From: UCB3 sp964415605
Lineage (GTDB): Bacteria; Chloroflexota; Anaerolineae; Epilineales; Epilineaceae
Length of the DNA: 30,497 nucleotides
Direction: 5' to 3'
Assembly: GCA_964415605.1 (NCBI GenBank)
Contig: CAYQBA010000033.1
Location: 1-30,497, forward strand
Position numbers and translations under genes: made by a program. This document shows positions 14,701 through 22,379 of the stretch, piece after piece (the stretch's first letter is position 1; the number at the start of each line of letters is the position of its first letter). The notes under the pieces were generated by a model. The model ran no database searches, was not told where the DNA came from, and saw only the letters and a program-made list of their open reading frames with translations.

Positions 14701-16806
14701 GTGGCCAACCGGCTGGCGGCGAGCACGTCGCCCTATCTCCTCCAACACGCCGGCAATCCGGTGGACTGGTACCCATGGGGCGAGGAGGCGTTCGCGCGCG
14801 CCCGGGAGCTCGACCGACCCGTGCTGCTGTCGATTGGCTACTCCGCCTGTCACTGGTGCCACGTCATGGCCCACGAATCGTTCGAAAGCCCCGCCGTGGC
14901 GGCCGCGATGAACCGCGACTTCGTCAACGTGAAGGTGGACCGCGAGGAACGCCCGGACGTGGACGCGGTGTACATGGATGCCGTGCAGGCCATGACGGGC
15001 CACGGCGGCTGGCCGTTGACGGTCTTCCTGACGCCCGGCGCCGAGCCGTTCTACGGCGGCACCTACTTCCCCCCGGTCGCGCGGCACGGGATGCCAGGGT
15101 TCCTCGATCTCCTCGGGGCCATCGCCGGCGCCTGGCGGGCGCAGCGCGACGACGTGCTCCGCGGGACGCAGACGCTCCTCGACGCTCTGCAGCGGTCGGC
15201 AACCCTGGCCCTGGCCGAGGACGCCGTCGGGTGCGCGGGGATCGCCGATGCGGCTGCCCGCGTCGCCGCCAGCTTCGATCCGCGCGAGGGCGGGTTCGGG
15301 GGCGCGCCGAAGTTCCCTCAGGCGCCTTTGCTCGGGTTCCTCCTCGGCCGGGCGGCGCGCAGCCGTGACCGCGAGCTGCTCGATGCCGTGACGGTGACGC
15401 TCGGGGCCATGGCGCGCGGCGGCATCCGCGACCACCTCGGGGGAGGCTTCCACCGCTACAGCGTCGATGACCGCTGGATGGTCCCGCACTTCGAGAAGAT
15501 GCTGTACGACAACGCCCAGCTGGCGCGTGTGTACGTCGAGGCCTGGCAGCTGACGGGGATCGCCGCGTTTCGCGCCGTGGCCGAGGAGACGCTGGACTAC
15601 GTGCTACGCGAGCTGACCACCGCCGAAGGCGCGTTTTGCGCCGCCCAGGACGCCGACACGCCGGCCGGCGAAGGGGCCTACTTCGTCTGGACCCCTGGCG
15701 AAGTCGCGGCGGCGCTCGATCCGGACGTCGCAGATGCGGCCCGGGCGTGGTTCGGGATCACCGCCGGCGGCAACTTCGAGGGCGGCGCCACGGTGCTCGG
15801 CACGCGGCGACGCGCGGCGGCGGTCGCCGCCGAGCTCGGCATCGACGAGCGAGAACTTGCCGCGCGCGTGTCGCTCGCCCGCGTGGGCCTGGGGCATGCC
15901 CGATCGCGCCGCACCGCGCCGGCGACCGACACCAAGGTGCTCGCGGATTGGAACGGTCTGGCCATCGACGCGTTCGCGCGGGCCGGCACGGCGCTGGGTC
16001 GCCCAGACTACGTGGCCGCGGCGATACGGGCGGCGCGCGCCGTGTTGAGCGTCGCCGGGCCAGCCGGCGACCTTGCGCACAGCTGGAAGGACGCCCGGCG
16101 CGGCGCCCCAGGCTTCGCCGAAGACTACGGCGCCATGGCGGGCGCGTGCATCTCGCTCTACGAAGCGACGCACGCGACGGCGTGGCTCGCCGTGGCGGCC
16201 GAGCTTGTCGAGACCGCCGTCGCGCTGTTCGCCGACCCCGACGGCGGGTTCTATCGGATCGGAGCTCGCCACGAGGCCCTCGTCGTGCGCCAGATGGCGT
16301 GGGTGGACGGGGCGATGCCCAGCGGGAACGCGCTGCTTGCCGACGCGCTGTGGCGGCTCGGGTCGCTGACGGCGACGGAGCGCCATCTGACGCTGGCCGA
16401 GACCACCGTCCAGCGCGGTTGGGCGTTGGCGCGGCGGGCGCCGGCATCGCTGGGGGCCCTCCTCGCCGTTGCCGACACGCTGGCCGACGGCCCGCGCGAG
16501 ATCGCCGTGATCGGCTCGCCGGACCAGGGCGCGAGCGCGCTGCTCGATGTCGTGCGTGCCTACTACCTGCCGGGCACCGTCGTGGCCGGGCCAGCGCGGG
16601 TGGACGCCGCCGATGCCGACGCCCGCCCGGCGCCGATGCTTGCACACCTGACGCCGGTTGGCGGGCGAGCGGCTGCCTATGTGTGCCGGCGGCGCGTCTG
16701 TCAGCTTCCGGTCACGGAGGTGGCGGCGCTGGAGGTGCAGATCGCGGCCACGTGGCCGCTCGCGCGTTCGGCGCGGATCTGGTCCGACGAAGCGCCGGCC
16801 GGCTGA
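14701..16806 (+). CDS. DUF255/YyaL family thioredoxin-fold protein
   Basis: Predicted 701-residue protein of the YyaL/SSP411 (spermatogenesis-associated protein 20) family. An N-terminal thioredoxin-like DUF255 domain has the C50-H-W-C53 site in SACHWCHVM, the leading NRLAASTSPYLLQHAGNPVDWYPW pattern around residues 3-26, and GGWPLTVFLTP. An (alpha/alpha)6-barrel-like region related to N-acylglucosamine epimerases follows, with HFEKMLYDNAQLA and DTKVLADWNGL. The biochemical role of the family is not firmly known. The GTG start lies 11 bases after the previous stop, so it is read as the last gene of the sigma operon. No signal peptide is seen. Its stop lies only 6 bases from the stop of the convergent DUF4956 gene. 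Confidence 0.93.
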   Translation: MANRLAASTSPYLLQHAGNPVDWYPWGEEAFARARELDRPVLLSIGYSACHWCHVMAHESFESPAVAAAMNRDFVNVKVDREERPDVDAVYMDAVQAMTGHGGWPLTVFLTPGAEPFYGGTYFPPVARHGMPGFLDLLGAIAGAWRAQRDDVLRGTQTLLDALQRSATLALAEDAVGCAGIADAAARVAASFDPREGGFGGAPKFPQAPLLGFLLGRAARSRDRELLDAVTVTLGAMARGGIRDHLGGGFHRYSVDDRWMVPHFEKMLYDNAQLARVYVEAWQLTGIAAFRAVAEETLDYVLRELTTAEGAFCAAQDADTPAGEGAYFVWTPGEVAAALDPDVADAARAWFGITAGGNFEGGATVLGTRRRAAAVAAELGIDERELAARVSLARVGLGHARSRRTAPATDTKVLADWNGLAIDAFARAGTALGRPDYVAAAIRAARAVLSVAGPAGDLAHSWKDARRGAPGFAEDYGAMAGACISLYEATHATAWLAVAAELVETAVALFADPDGGFYRIGARHEALVVRQMAWVDGAMPSGNALLADALWRLGSLTATERHLTLAETTVQRGWALARRAPASLGALLAVADTLADGPREIAVIGSPDQGASALLDVVRAYYLPGTVVAGPARVDAADADARPAPMLAHLTPVGGRAAAYVCRRRVCQLPVTEVAALEVQIAATWPLARSARIWSDEAPAG

Positions 16807-16812
16807 CGACCG

Positions 16813-17520
16813 TCAATCGTCGTCGAGATCGCCCTGCACGTCGAACGTCCGGAGCCGAACCCGGTTGTTGCCGTTGCGGGACTGGACCTCCGCCACAAGC
16901 TTCAGCGGGTCGGCGTCGGGTCGGAGCTGGACAGCGTACGATAGCTCGGTCATCAGCCCGGCCTGCACGGATTCGACGGCCAGGAGGACGCAGCGATCCA
17001 ACAACCGCTCGAACACGTCGTGGAACACGCGGGTGTGGTCAACGTCGGGCGTCACGCGGATGTACAAGATATGGCTGGGACGCTGGGGAGCGAAGAGGTC
17101 GAGGCGGGCGATGATGACGACCGCGGCCGAGACCATCACCGCGGTGAGAACCGCCAGCGCGTACTCGCCGCTGCCCGTGGCCAGCCCAACCGCCATCGCG
17201 AGGAAGATGAACGCCAAATCGCGGGCGGCGGCCACCGATCGGCGAAACCGGATGATCGAGAAGGCGGCGAAGATGCCAAACGCCCGGCTGGCGTCGCCGG
17301 CGATGCCCATGATCACGACGGTGACGAGCATGCCCAGCATGATCAGCATGTGGACATAGTCCTGCGTGTACTTGTGCCCGCCATGGGTGCGCTGATACAC
17401 CACGCCGACGGCCAGCATCAGCCCGAAGGCCACGGCCAGCGCCACGACGATGTCGACGGGGCCGGCCCGTTCAGCCGCTGAAGCGCCGCCGGCCTGGAAG
17501 ATCTGGTTGAGCATGTCCAT
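16813..17520 (-). CDS. DUF4956 membrane protein
   Basis: Predicted 235-residue inner-membrane protein of the DUF4956 family. Membrane helices are visible at about 22-42, 58-77 and 100-140, with the conserved-looking GIFAAFSIIRFRRS turn between them, followed by a soluble C-terminal domain (about 150-235) that ends in an acidic DLDDD tail. DUF4956 genes commonly sit beside VTC-domain genes, as here, and may form a membrane partner for that enzyme. A GAGGA site about 9 bases before the ATG supports the start. The gap to the upstream VTC gene is 31 bases, so the two form one operon. Function in this organism is unproven. Confidence 0.9.
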   Translation of the reverse strand: MDMLNQIFQAGGASAAERAGPVDIVVALAVAFGLMLAVGVVYQRTHGGHKYTQDYVHMLIMLGMLVTVVIMGIAGDASRAFGIFAAFSIIRFRRSVAAARDLAFIFLAMAVGLATGSGEYALAVLTAVMVSAAVVIIARLDLFAPQRPSHILYIRVTPDVDHTRVFHDVFERLLDRCVLLAVESVQAGLMTELSYAVQLRPDADPLKLVAEVQSRNGNNRVRLRTFDVQGDLDDD

Positions 17521-17551
17521 CGGTCGCTGTCCTCGTCGGTCGTGGGCACCG

Positions 17552-18409
17552 TCATCGGGCCGTACGGTGATGCTCGATCGCCACGGCTGCCCGGCGGGTG
17601 GGGAGCCATGCCGTTGACTTCGGGGCGCGCTTCTCCCGGGTCTTGGGCCGTCGACTCACCGTGGCCGGCGCCGGCACCGAACGAGCCTGCGCGGTCGTTG
17701 CCGTGACCGCCTCGGCATATTTGCTGAACCCCTGCGGCACGCAGCCGCAGGCGCCGACGGCCTCCGCCAGCCAACGCGGCACGGCGTGGTCGACCTTCAC
17801 CTCGAGGATATACCGATCACGCCCGAACAGCATCGCGGTGAAGCTCTCGTCGGCGGGTTGTGGCACGAGGTCGTCGAAGCGGTATCGGATCCGGGTGTCG
17901 AGGGTGATGCGCAGGTCGGGGGCGTCGCCCATGCCCCTGAACGCCTGGCGGTCATAGCGCAGCACGCAGCACGGGCGGAGCTCACGAGCCGCGACCAGCA
18001 GATGAATCTGGCGGATCACGTGGGCATCGCGCGGCGACACGGCGGCCTCTGGCCAGTGTCCCGCCGCCACGAATAGCCCTTCGTCGACCGTCGTGGCCAC
18101 GCGCTGCTTGATGGTCCGCCCATCCAGCTTGTGCTTGATCTCCAGGAAGCTGGCCGGCACCTGGGGACCGTGTGGCGAGCCGTAAGTCCGCAGCCGGAGC
18201 TTCTGCCGCGAGCCGACGCCGGTCAGCTGATCCCAGTACATGTCGCGGCTTCGGTTGTCGAAGTACAGGCTGACGACCGGGTAGCACCCATCCTCGTTGC
18301 CGTGCGCATCGGGGATCACGCGCTCCGCGAGGGACGCCAAGAGCCGTCGCCGCTGACTGGCGTCGATGAAGAACTTGACCTCTCTACGGCTGAAGCTTGT
18401 CTCGATCAC
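17552..18409 (-). CDS. VTC-domain polyphosphate polymerase-like protein
   Basis: Predicted 285-residue protein with a VTC domain over about residues 5-235. This tunnel-shaped fold of the CYTH/TTM kind makes polyphosphate from ATP in yeast vacuoles. Typical segments are SRREVKFFI at the start, SLYFDN, KLRLRTYG, FLEIKHKLDGRTIKQR, VLRYDRQAF, ILEVKVD (a likely metal-binding Glu) and FSKYAEA near the end. An additional basic tail of about 50 residues (RRPKTREKRAPK and onward) follows and is not part of the usual domain. The start is a GTG at 18409 with no strong ribosome site; homology begins almost at once, so the start cannot be much further downstream. It pairs with the DUF4956 gene. Bacterial VTC proteins are less studied, so the product is inferred. 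Confidence 0.88.
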   Translation of the reverse strand: MIETSFSRREVKFFIDASQRRRLLASLAERVIPDAHGNEDGCYPVVSLYFDNRSRDMYWDQLTGVGSRQKLRLRTYGSPHGPQVPASFLEIKHKLDGRTIKQRVATTVDEGLFVAAGHWPEAAVSPRDAHVIRQIHLLVAARELRPCCVLRYDRQAFRGMGDAPDLRITLDTRIRYRFDDLVPQPADESFTAMLFGRDRYILEVKVDHAVPRWLAEAVGACGCVPQGFSKYAEAVTATTAQARSVPAPATVSRRPKTREKRAPKSTAWLPTRRAAVAIEHHRTAR

Positions 18410-18672
18410 GATGGTACTCGCAAGGCACGATGGCGCCGTTCGGCGGTTGCTGGTCTCATGCGCGACCCGGACTACCGGTATGGGGATCGCATCCCCTCGC
18501 CAGCCCGACGAGCCAGGACGGTTCGACGGATCGCACGCTACTCGGATGCAGGCAATGCCGAGTGGCTTGCATGATCGACCGATGCGCGCCCCGCGACATC
18601 GACGCCGGCGATGCGCCGGATTGTAGGTGATACGCTCGATTAAGTCTGTTTAACACCGCACTCCGGACATAA
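18410..18672. promoter_or_regulatory. Intergenic region between VTC operon and second sigma factor
   Basis: About 260 bases contain no supported gene. A perfect hairpin GGGGAT-CGC-ATCCCC lies at 18482-18496, in the likely leader of the VTC message. An AT-richer island at about 18618-18680 stands out from the GC-rich surroundings. It holds a minus-strand TACAAT (18625-18620), which could serve the VTC operon with a leader of about 200 bases, and a plus-strand CATAAT (18668-18673), which could serve the sigma gene. Clear -35 boxes were not found for either. Confidence 0.4.
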
Positions 18673-18762
18673 TTGGTCAAAATCTGGTCCATGCCCGGCC
18701 TCCGTGTACCCGTCTCGCGCGATGCCTCTCGAGTGATGGTGGGTGGTGTACCATTGGCCGGG

Positions 18763-19419
18763 ATGGATTCCGCTGCATCCGAACGACTCTATCTGGCCTG
18801 CCGTTCCTCTGACCCACGCGTCCGAGACGCAGCGCTCGTGGATCTCGGCGGCTTGTTGCACCGGGTTGCCTGGCGCCAGGCGGGCGACGACCCGCATTGG
18901 CAGTCACTGGCCGAGGACTGCGCCCAGGAAGCGCTGATGGTCATCTGGCGTCAGCTCGAAGCTGGCCGCGGACCCGATCATCCCGATCGATTCGTGGCAT
19001 GGGCGGCCGTCATTGCCGTCAACAAGGTGCGCGAGGCGATTCGCCGGCTGGACCCGCATCCCACGATGCGACGGGCGAAGCGTGTGGCCCGTTCGCAACT
19101 GGTCAGCTTGGATGCTCCGGAGCATGACGGTCGATCCGCCGCCCAGTCGCTGGCGGATGTCGACGCGGATACCGGGCGCGCCGCCGAGATCACCGAGCTG
19201 CGGGGGCTCGTCGCCGAGATCGCCGACAGCCTTGCAGTGAGCGAGCAGTCGCGGTTCGTCCTGATCAAAGGCTTCATCGAGGGCTGGGATGACGACGACC
19301 TGGCACGCGAGCTCGGCACCACGCGGGCGAACATCCACGTGATCCGGAGCCGCGACCTCGCCAAGCTGCGCGCGGACCGGCTATGGTTCGATCGCGTCAA
19401 GGCGTTGTACGAGCCATGA
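18763..19419 (+). CDS. Sigma70-family (ECF-like) sigma factor, second
   Basis: Predicted 218-residue sigma factor, more divergent than the first. Region 2 is recognised at about residues 25-95 (SLAEDCAQEALMVIWRQL and RFVAWAAVIAVNKVREAIRR). Region 4 spans about 145-205 (LAVSEQSRFVLIKGFIEGWDDDDLARELGTTRANIHVIRSRDLAKL), with a helix-turn-helix built on ARELGTTRANIH. The ATG at 18763 was chosen as closest to the family start; in-frame ATGs at 18736 and 18691 and a TTG at 18673 are possible, and no ribosome site decides between them. It precedes an anti-sigma-like gene by 132 bases. Confidence 0.8.
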   Translation: MDSAASERLYLACRSSDPRVRDAALVDLGGLLHRVAWRQAGDDPHWQSLAEDCAQEALMVIWRQLEAGRGPDHPDRFVAWAAVIAVNKVREAIRRLDPHPTMRRAKRVARSQLVSLDAPEHDGRSAAQSLADVDADTGRAAEITELRGLVAEIADSLAVSEQSRFVLIKGFIEGWDDDDLARELGTTRANIHVIRSRDLAKLRADRLWFDRVKALYEP

Positions 19420-19438
19420 ACGCCCGCGCGCCGGGCGT
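19420..19438. terminator. Hairpin right after the second sigma gene
   Basis: ACGCCCG (19420-19426) pairs with CGGGCGT (19432-19438) around a 5-base loop and begins at the base after the TGA. There is no T-run. It could weaken read-through into the anti-sigma gene, setting the ratio of the two proteins, or stabilise the sigma message. Confidence 0.4.
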
Positions 19439-19551
19439 CATCACGAATCCAGGCCGGCGAGGGAGGGCGTAAACGATGCAAGCCCGCGCACGCCAACGGC
19501 ATCATTGAAGTCTTGGGCACACATCATGCGCTGCATCGAACGGAGTGACGC

Positions 19552-20862
19552 GTGAACCTGTCGTGCGCGGAAGCGCGTGCGGGGTTTGCGTCGGGCGTCC
19601 TGGCGCGCCGCGGCGCTACCGATGCGCCTGCCACCGCACCGTCGGCCGCACGCGCCGCCGCGGAACACATCGCGACATGTGCGGCCTGCCAGCGTCACTT
19701 CGACAGACTGGCGCGCGCCGTGCTCTCGGGATCGGACGACGAGATCTCGTGTGCCGAGTGTACGGCTCGCCTCGGGGACTTCGTATTGGCCGACCTCGCC
19801 GGTGACGACACCGCCGTGGTGATGCCCCTGATCCACCGACACATCGCGGCGTGCCAGGCCTGCGCCGGCGACTTTCGGGCGGCCCGCGCCGCGATGGTCG
19901 ATCTCAGGCTCGGGCGCCTGCCCGAGCCGCCCCGCGCGCCGCACCTCGACATGTCGTTCCTACGGCGACCGGCGGCGCAGCCGGCAAGCCGCGCCCCTGC
20001 GCGCGTGCGGGTGGCGCGGGGGGGCGTGGTCCTGTTGGCGGTGCTCGGCGCCGTGCTCGTCGTCGTGCGCGGGCGCATGACAGGTCCGGCCGCCACGCCG
20101 TCGCCCGGCGCGTCGCCCGTTGCCATCCTGCGCCCCGGCACCCTCGAAGGCCCGGCCGGGGCGGCGCGCGGCCCAACCGCCGTCGCGCGGATCGATCTCC
20201 CGGCGATCGTGGTCACCCCAAGGCCGGCCCCAACGTCACCATCGCCGGCGGCACTCGAGGCGGCGGCCGCGCCGGCGCCCGCGATGCCGATCCTGGTCGC
20301 CCCGGCCACGATCAGCCCCCCGTTCGAGACCCCGACGCCCATGCCCACGCCGCCGCCGACCCTGGTCGCGACGCCAGGCGACTTCCCCGGGCCCGCACCT
20401 CGGCGCGCCACCGCCGGGCCTCGCGATACGGCGACGCCGACGCCGCTCAAGTCTCCCACGCCCGTGTTGGTGTGGCGCTGCGAGCCGGCGTTCCCATCCA
20501 TGCTCCGCGTGCTGACCGGCACGTGCGAGGGGTTCCCCAACCCGTCGGAGTACGACCTGTTCCAGCTGACCGTCGCGACGCGGTCGCGCTGGACCGTGTC
20601 GCTGTGCAACCGGACTGAGCTCGACACGGTGATCGCCTTGTACGTCGGCGGCGCGTTCGATCCGGCGGCGCCGTGCGCCGGGATGATCGCGTTCAACGAC
20701 GATCACTGCGCGCGGCAGAGCCGGCTGACGGTCGACCTCGACCCAGGGATCTACGCGCTCGTGGTTGCCGAGAAGACCGGCGATGTCGGCGCACCCTACG
20801 CGTTCAAGCTCGAGACCGACGAGACGGCCGGCAGCGCGTGCGCCGAGCGCCTGGCGCCGTGA
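19552..20862 (+). CDS. Anti-sigma-like protein with two zinc modules and PPC-like ectodomain
   Basis: Predicted 436-residue single-pass membrane protein. The cytoplasmic part has two anti-sigma zinc-finger-like units, H39-x3-C43-x2-C46 and H97-x3-C101-x2-C104, plus a C67/C70 pair between them. One membrane helix lies at about 156-173. A long Pro/Thr/Ala-rich linker reaches to about 310, and a Cys-containing beta-sandwich like the bacterial pre-peptidase C-terminal (PPC) domain spans about 334-430 (YDLFQLTV, TVIALYVGG, AFNDDHC, LDPGIYALVV). The outer domain could sense a ligand or envelope state and control the sigma factor encoded just upstream. The start is a GTG with GGAG six bases before it. 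The gene ends in an 8-bp hairpin that spans its stop codon. Confidence 0.82.
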   Translation: MNLSCAEARAGFASGVLARRGATDAPATAPSAARAAAEHIATCAACQRHFDRLARAVLSGSDDEISCAECTARLGDFVLADLAGDDTAVVMPLIHRHIAACQACAGDFRAARAAMVDLRLGRLPEPPRAPHLDMSFLRRPAAQPASRAPARVRVARGGVVLLAVLGAVLVVVRGRMTGPAATPSPGASPVAILRPGTLEGPAGAARGPTAVARIDLPAIVVTPRPAPTSPSPAALEAAAAPAPAMPILVAPATISPPFETPTPMPTPPPTLVATPGDFPGPAPRRATAGPRDTATPTPLKSPTPVLVWRCEPAFPSMLRVLTGTCEGFPNPSEYDLFQLTVATRSRWTVSLCNRTELDTVIALYVGGAFDPAAPCAGMIAFNDDHCARQSRLTVDLDPGIYALVVAEKTGDVGAPYAFKLETDETAGSACAERLAP

Positions 20863-20873
20863 CGGGGCGCCAG
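20851..20873. terminator. 8-bp hairpin across the anti-sigma stop codon
   Basis: CTGGCGCC (20851-20858) and GGCGCCAG (20866-20873) form a perfect stem with a 7-base loop that contains the TGA. It lies between convergent genes and would form on either transcript. No T-run is present, so factor-independent termination is uncertain. Confidence 0.5.
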
Positions 20874-20962
20874 GCCATCGGACGGCGATCACGCGCCGCG
20901 AACCCCGCAGGTTGATGCTGGAGCCGGCCCAGGGAACAGACCGGCAGGCGTGACCCGAACAT

Positions 20963-20978
20963 GGCCTGCCCGCAGGCC
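20963..20978 (-). terminator. Hairpin directly after rsmB
   Basis: GGCCTG (20963-20968) and CAGGCC (20973-20978) form a 6-bp stem with a 4-base loop, starting at the base after the rsmB stop on the minus strand. There is no T-run. Confidence 0.4.
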
Positions 20979-22379
20979 TCACGGCGCGGCGGGCGATCGT
21001 CTCAAGCGCGCCGCGAACGCGCCGTCCATGCCATGGCGTTGCGGCAACGTGGCGAGGTGCCCCGAGGGGGTGACCAGCTCGGGCGGCGCAAGCCCGGCGG
21101 CCGTTTCGAGCGCGAACTCGGGATGGCGGCCCAGGAAGCGCTCGACCTGTCCCTCGTTCTCCTCCGGTTCGATGCTGCACGTGCTGTACACGAGCATCCC
21201 GCCGGGGCGAACGGACCGCGCCGCCGCGTCCAGAAGCTCCCGCTGCAGGATGGTCAAGGCCATCAGGTCTTCGGGGCCGCGGCGCCAACGCAGGTCGGCG
21301 CGCTTGGCAAGCACGCCCGATCCCGTGCACGGGCCGTCGAGGAGCACCCGGTCGGCCGTGGGGACGTCCTCGCCCCCGGACAGCGCGCGGAAGTCGCCCG
21401 CCACCGTCTCGACGATGGCGATCCCCTGCGCCTCTGCCGCGCGGTGAAGGGGCGCCAGCCGCTCGGCACGCAGGTCACAGGCCACCACGCGGCCCAGGTT
21501 GTGCATGAGCGTGGCCGCATGCAGCGCCTTCCCGCCAGGCGCGGCGCAGGCGTCGACAACGGTCTCGCCTGGCCGTGGGTCCAAGACGCGGACGATCCAC
21601 GCGGCGCTCTCATCCTGCACCGCGACGAGTCCCTGTTCGATGAGCCCGGACGCCAGCACCGGCTGGAGGCGCGGGACGTGGATCAAGTCATTCCAGCCCC
21701 GTGCCGGCGACCACGCGATCCCGCGTGCGTCCAAGGCTGCCGTGACGTCGTCCACGGTCGTTCGCAGCCCGTTGACCCGGAGGCAGTGCACCGGCCGGCG
21801 GTTGTTCCATGCCAGGAGATCCTCGGTCTCGTCACGGCCGAACCGCTCCAGCCACCGGCGCACCAGCCACGTCGGGTGTGACGCCCGGATGGCAAGGTCC
21901 TCGACCGCGTCGCCGCTGTCCGGCGTCGGCAGCTGACCCCGTCGGCGGTCCGCCTCGCGCAGGGCGGCGTTGACCAGGCCGGCGGCGCGCGCTTGCCCGG
22001 CGGCGCGCGCGAGATCCACGGCCTCGTGGATCGCCGCGTGGGGCGGCGTGCCGAGAAAGAGCAGCTCGTACAGGCCGATATGCAATACGCCGCGGACGTC
22101 GCCCGACAGCCGATCGAGCGGCCGGCCTGTCAGGGCCACGACGAGGAAGTCGAGCCAGCGCCGCTGGCGGGTGGCGCCCGCGACCAGCTCGGTGACCTGG
22201 CGCCGATCGAGCGGGGCCAGCCGCATCAAGACCGGGTCGGTCCCCAGGCGCCCCACGAAGGCCCCACCGGCGTCGACTCGTCGGAGCAGATGGAGCGCCG
22301 CCCGCCGGGCGGGGGTCCCGCAGCCGTCCGGCGGGCGATGCCGCCGGGCGCCATCGTGCTTCGCGCGCCCCGATCTCAC
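20979..22379 (-). CDS. rsmB: 16S rRNA (cytosine-C5)-methyltransferase RsmB
   Basis: Predicted 466-residue enzyme that methylates C967 (E. coli numbering) of 16S rRNA using S-adenosylmethionine. An N-terminal NusB-like RNA-binding domain spans about residues 24-150. The catalytic domain shows motif I DACAAPGGK (276-284), the acidic ACD loop, the LDGPCTGSG motif with C351, and YSTCSIEPEEN with C401 as the expected attacking cysteine. The GTG at 22379 overlaps the TGA of the upstream lyase-like gene as GTGA and gives a normal family length. The reading frame extends further upstream, but that part has no family similarity and lies inside the neighbouring gene. Coupling of an rRNA methylase to a lyase-like gene is probably a matter of shared expression. 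Confidence 0.93.
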   Translation of the reverse strand: MRSGRAKHDGARRHRPPDGCGTPARRAALHLLRRVDAGGAFVGRLGTDPVLMRLAPLDRRQVTELVAGATRQRRWLDFLVVALTGRPLDRLSGDVRGVLHIGLYELLFLGTPPHAAIHEAVDLARAAGQARAAGLVNAALREADRRRGQLPTPDSGDAVEDLAIRASHPTWLVRRWLERFGRDETEDLLAWNNRRPVHCLRVNGLRTTVDDVTAALDARGIAWSPARGWNDLIHVPRLQPVLASGLIEQGLVAVQDESAAWIVRVLDPRPGETVVDACAAPGGKALHAATLMHNLGRVVACDLRAERLAPLHRAAEAQGIAIVETVAGDFRALSGGEDVPTADRVLLDGPCTGSGVLAKRADLRWRRGPEDLMALTILQRELLDAAARSVRPGGMLVYSTCSIEPEENEGQVERFLGRHPEFALETAAGLAPPELVTPSGHLATLPQRHGMDGAFAARLRRSPAAP

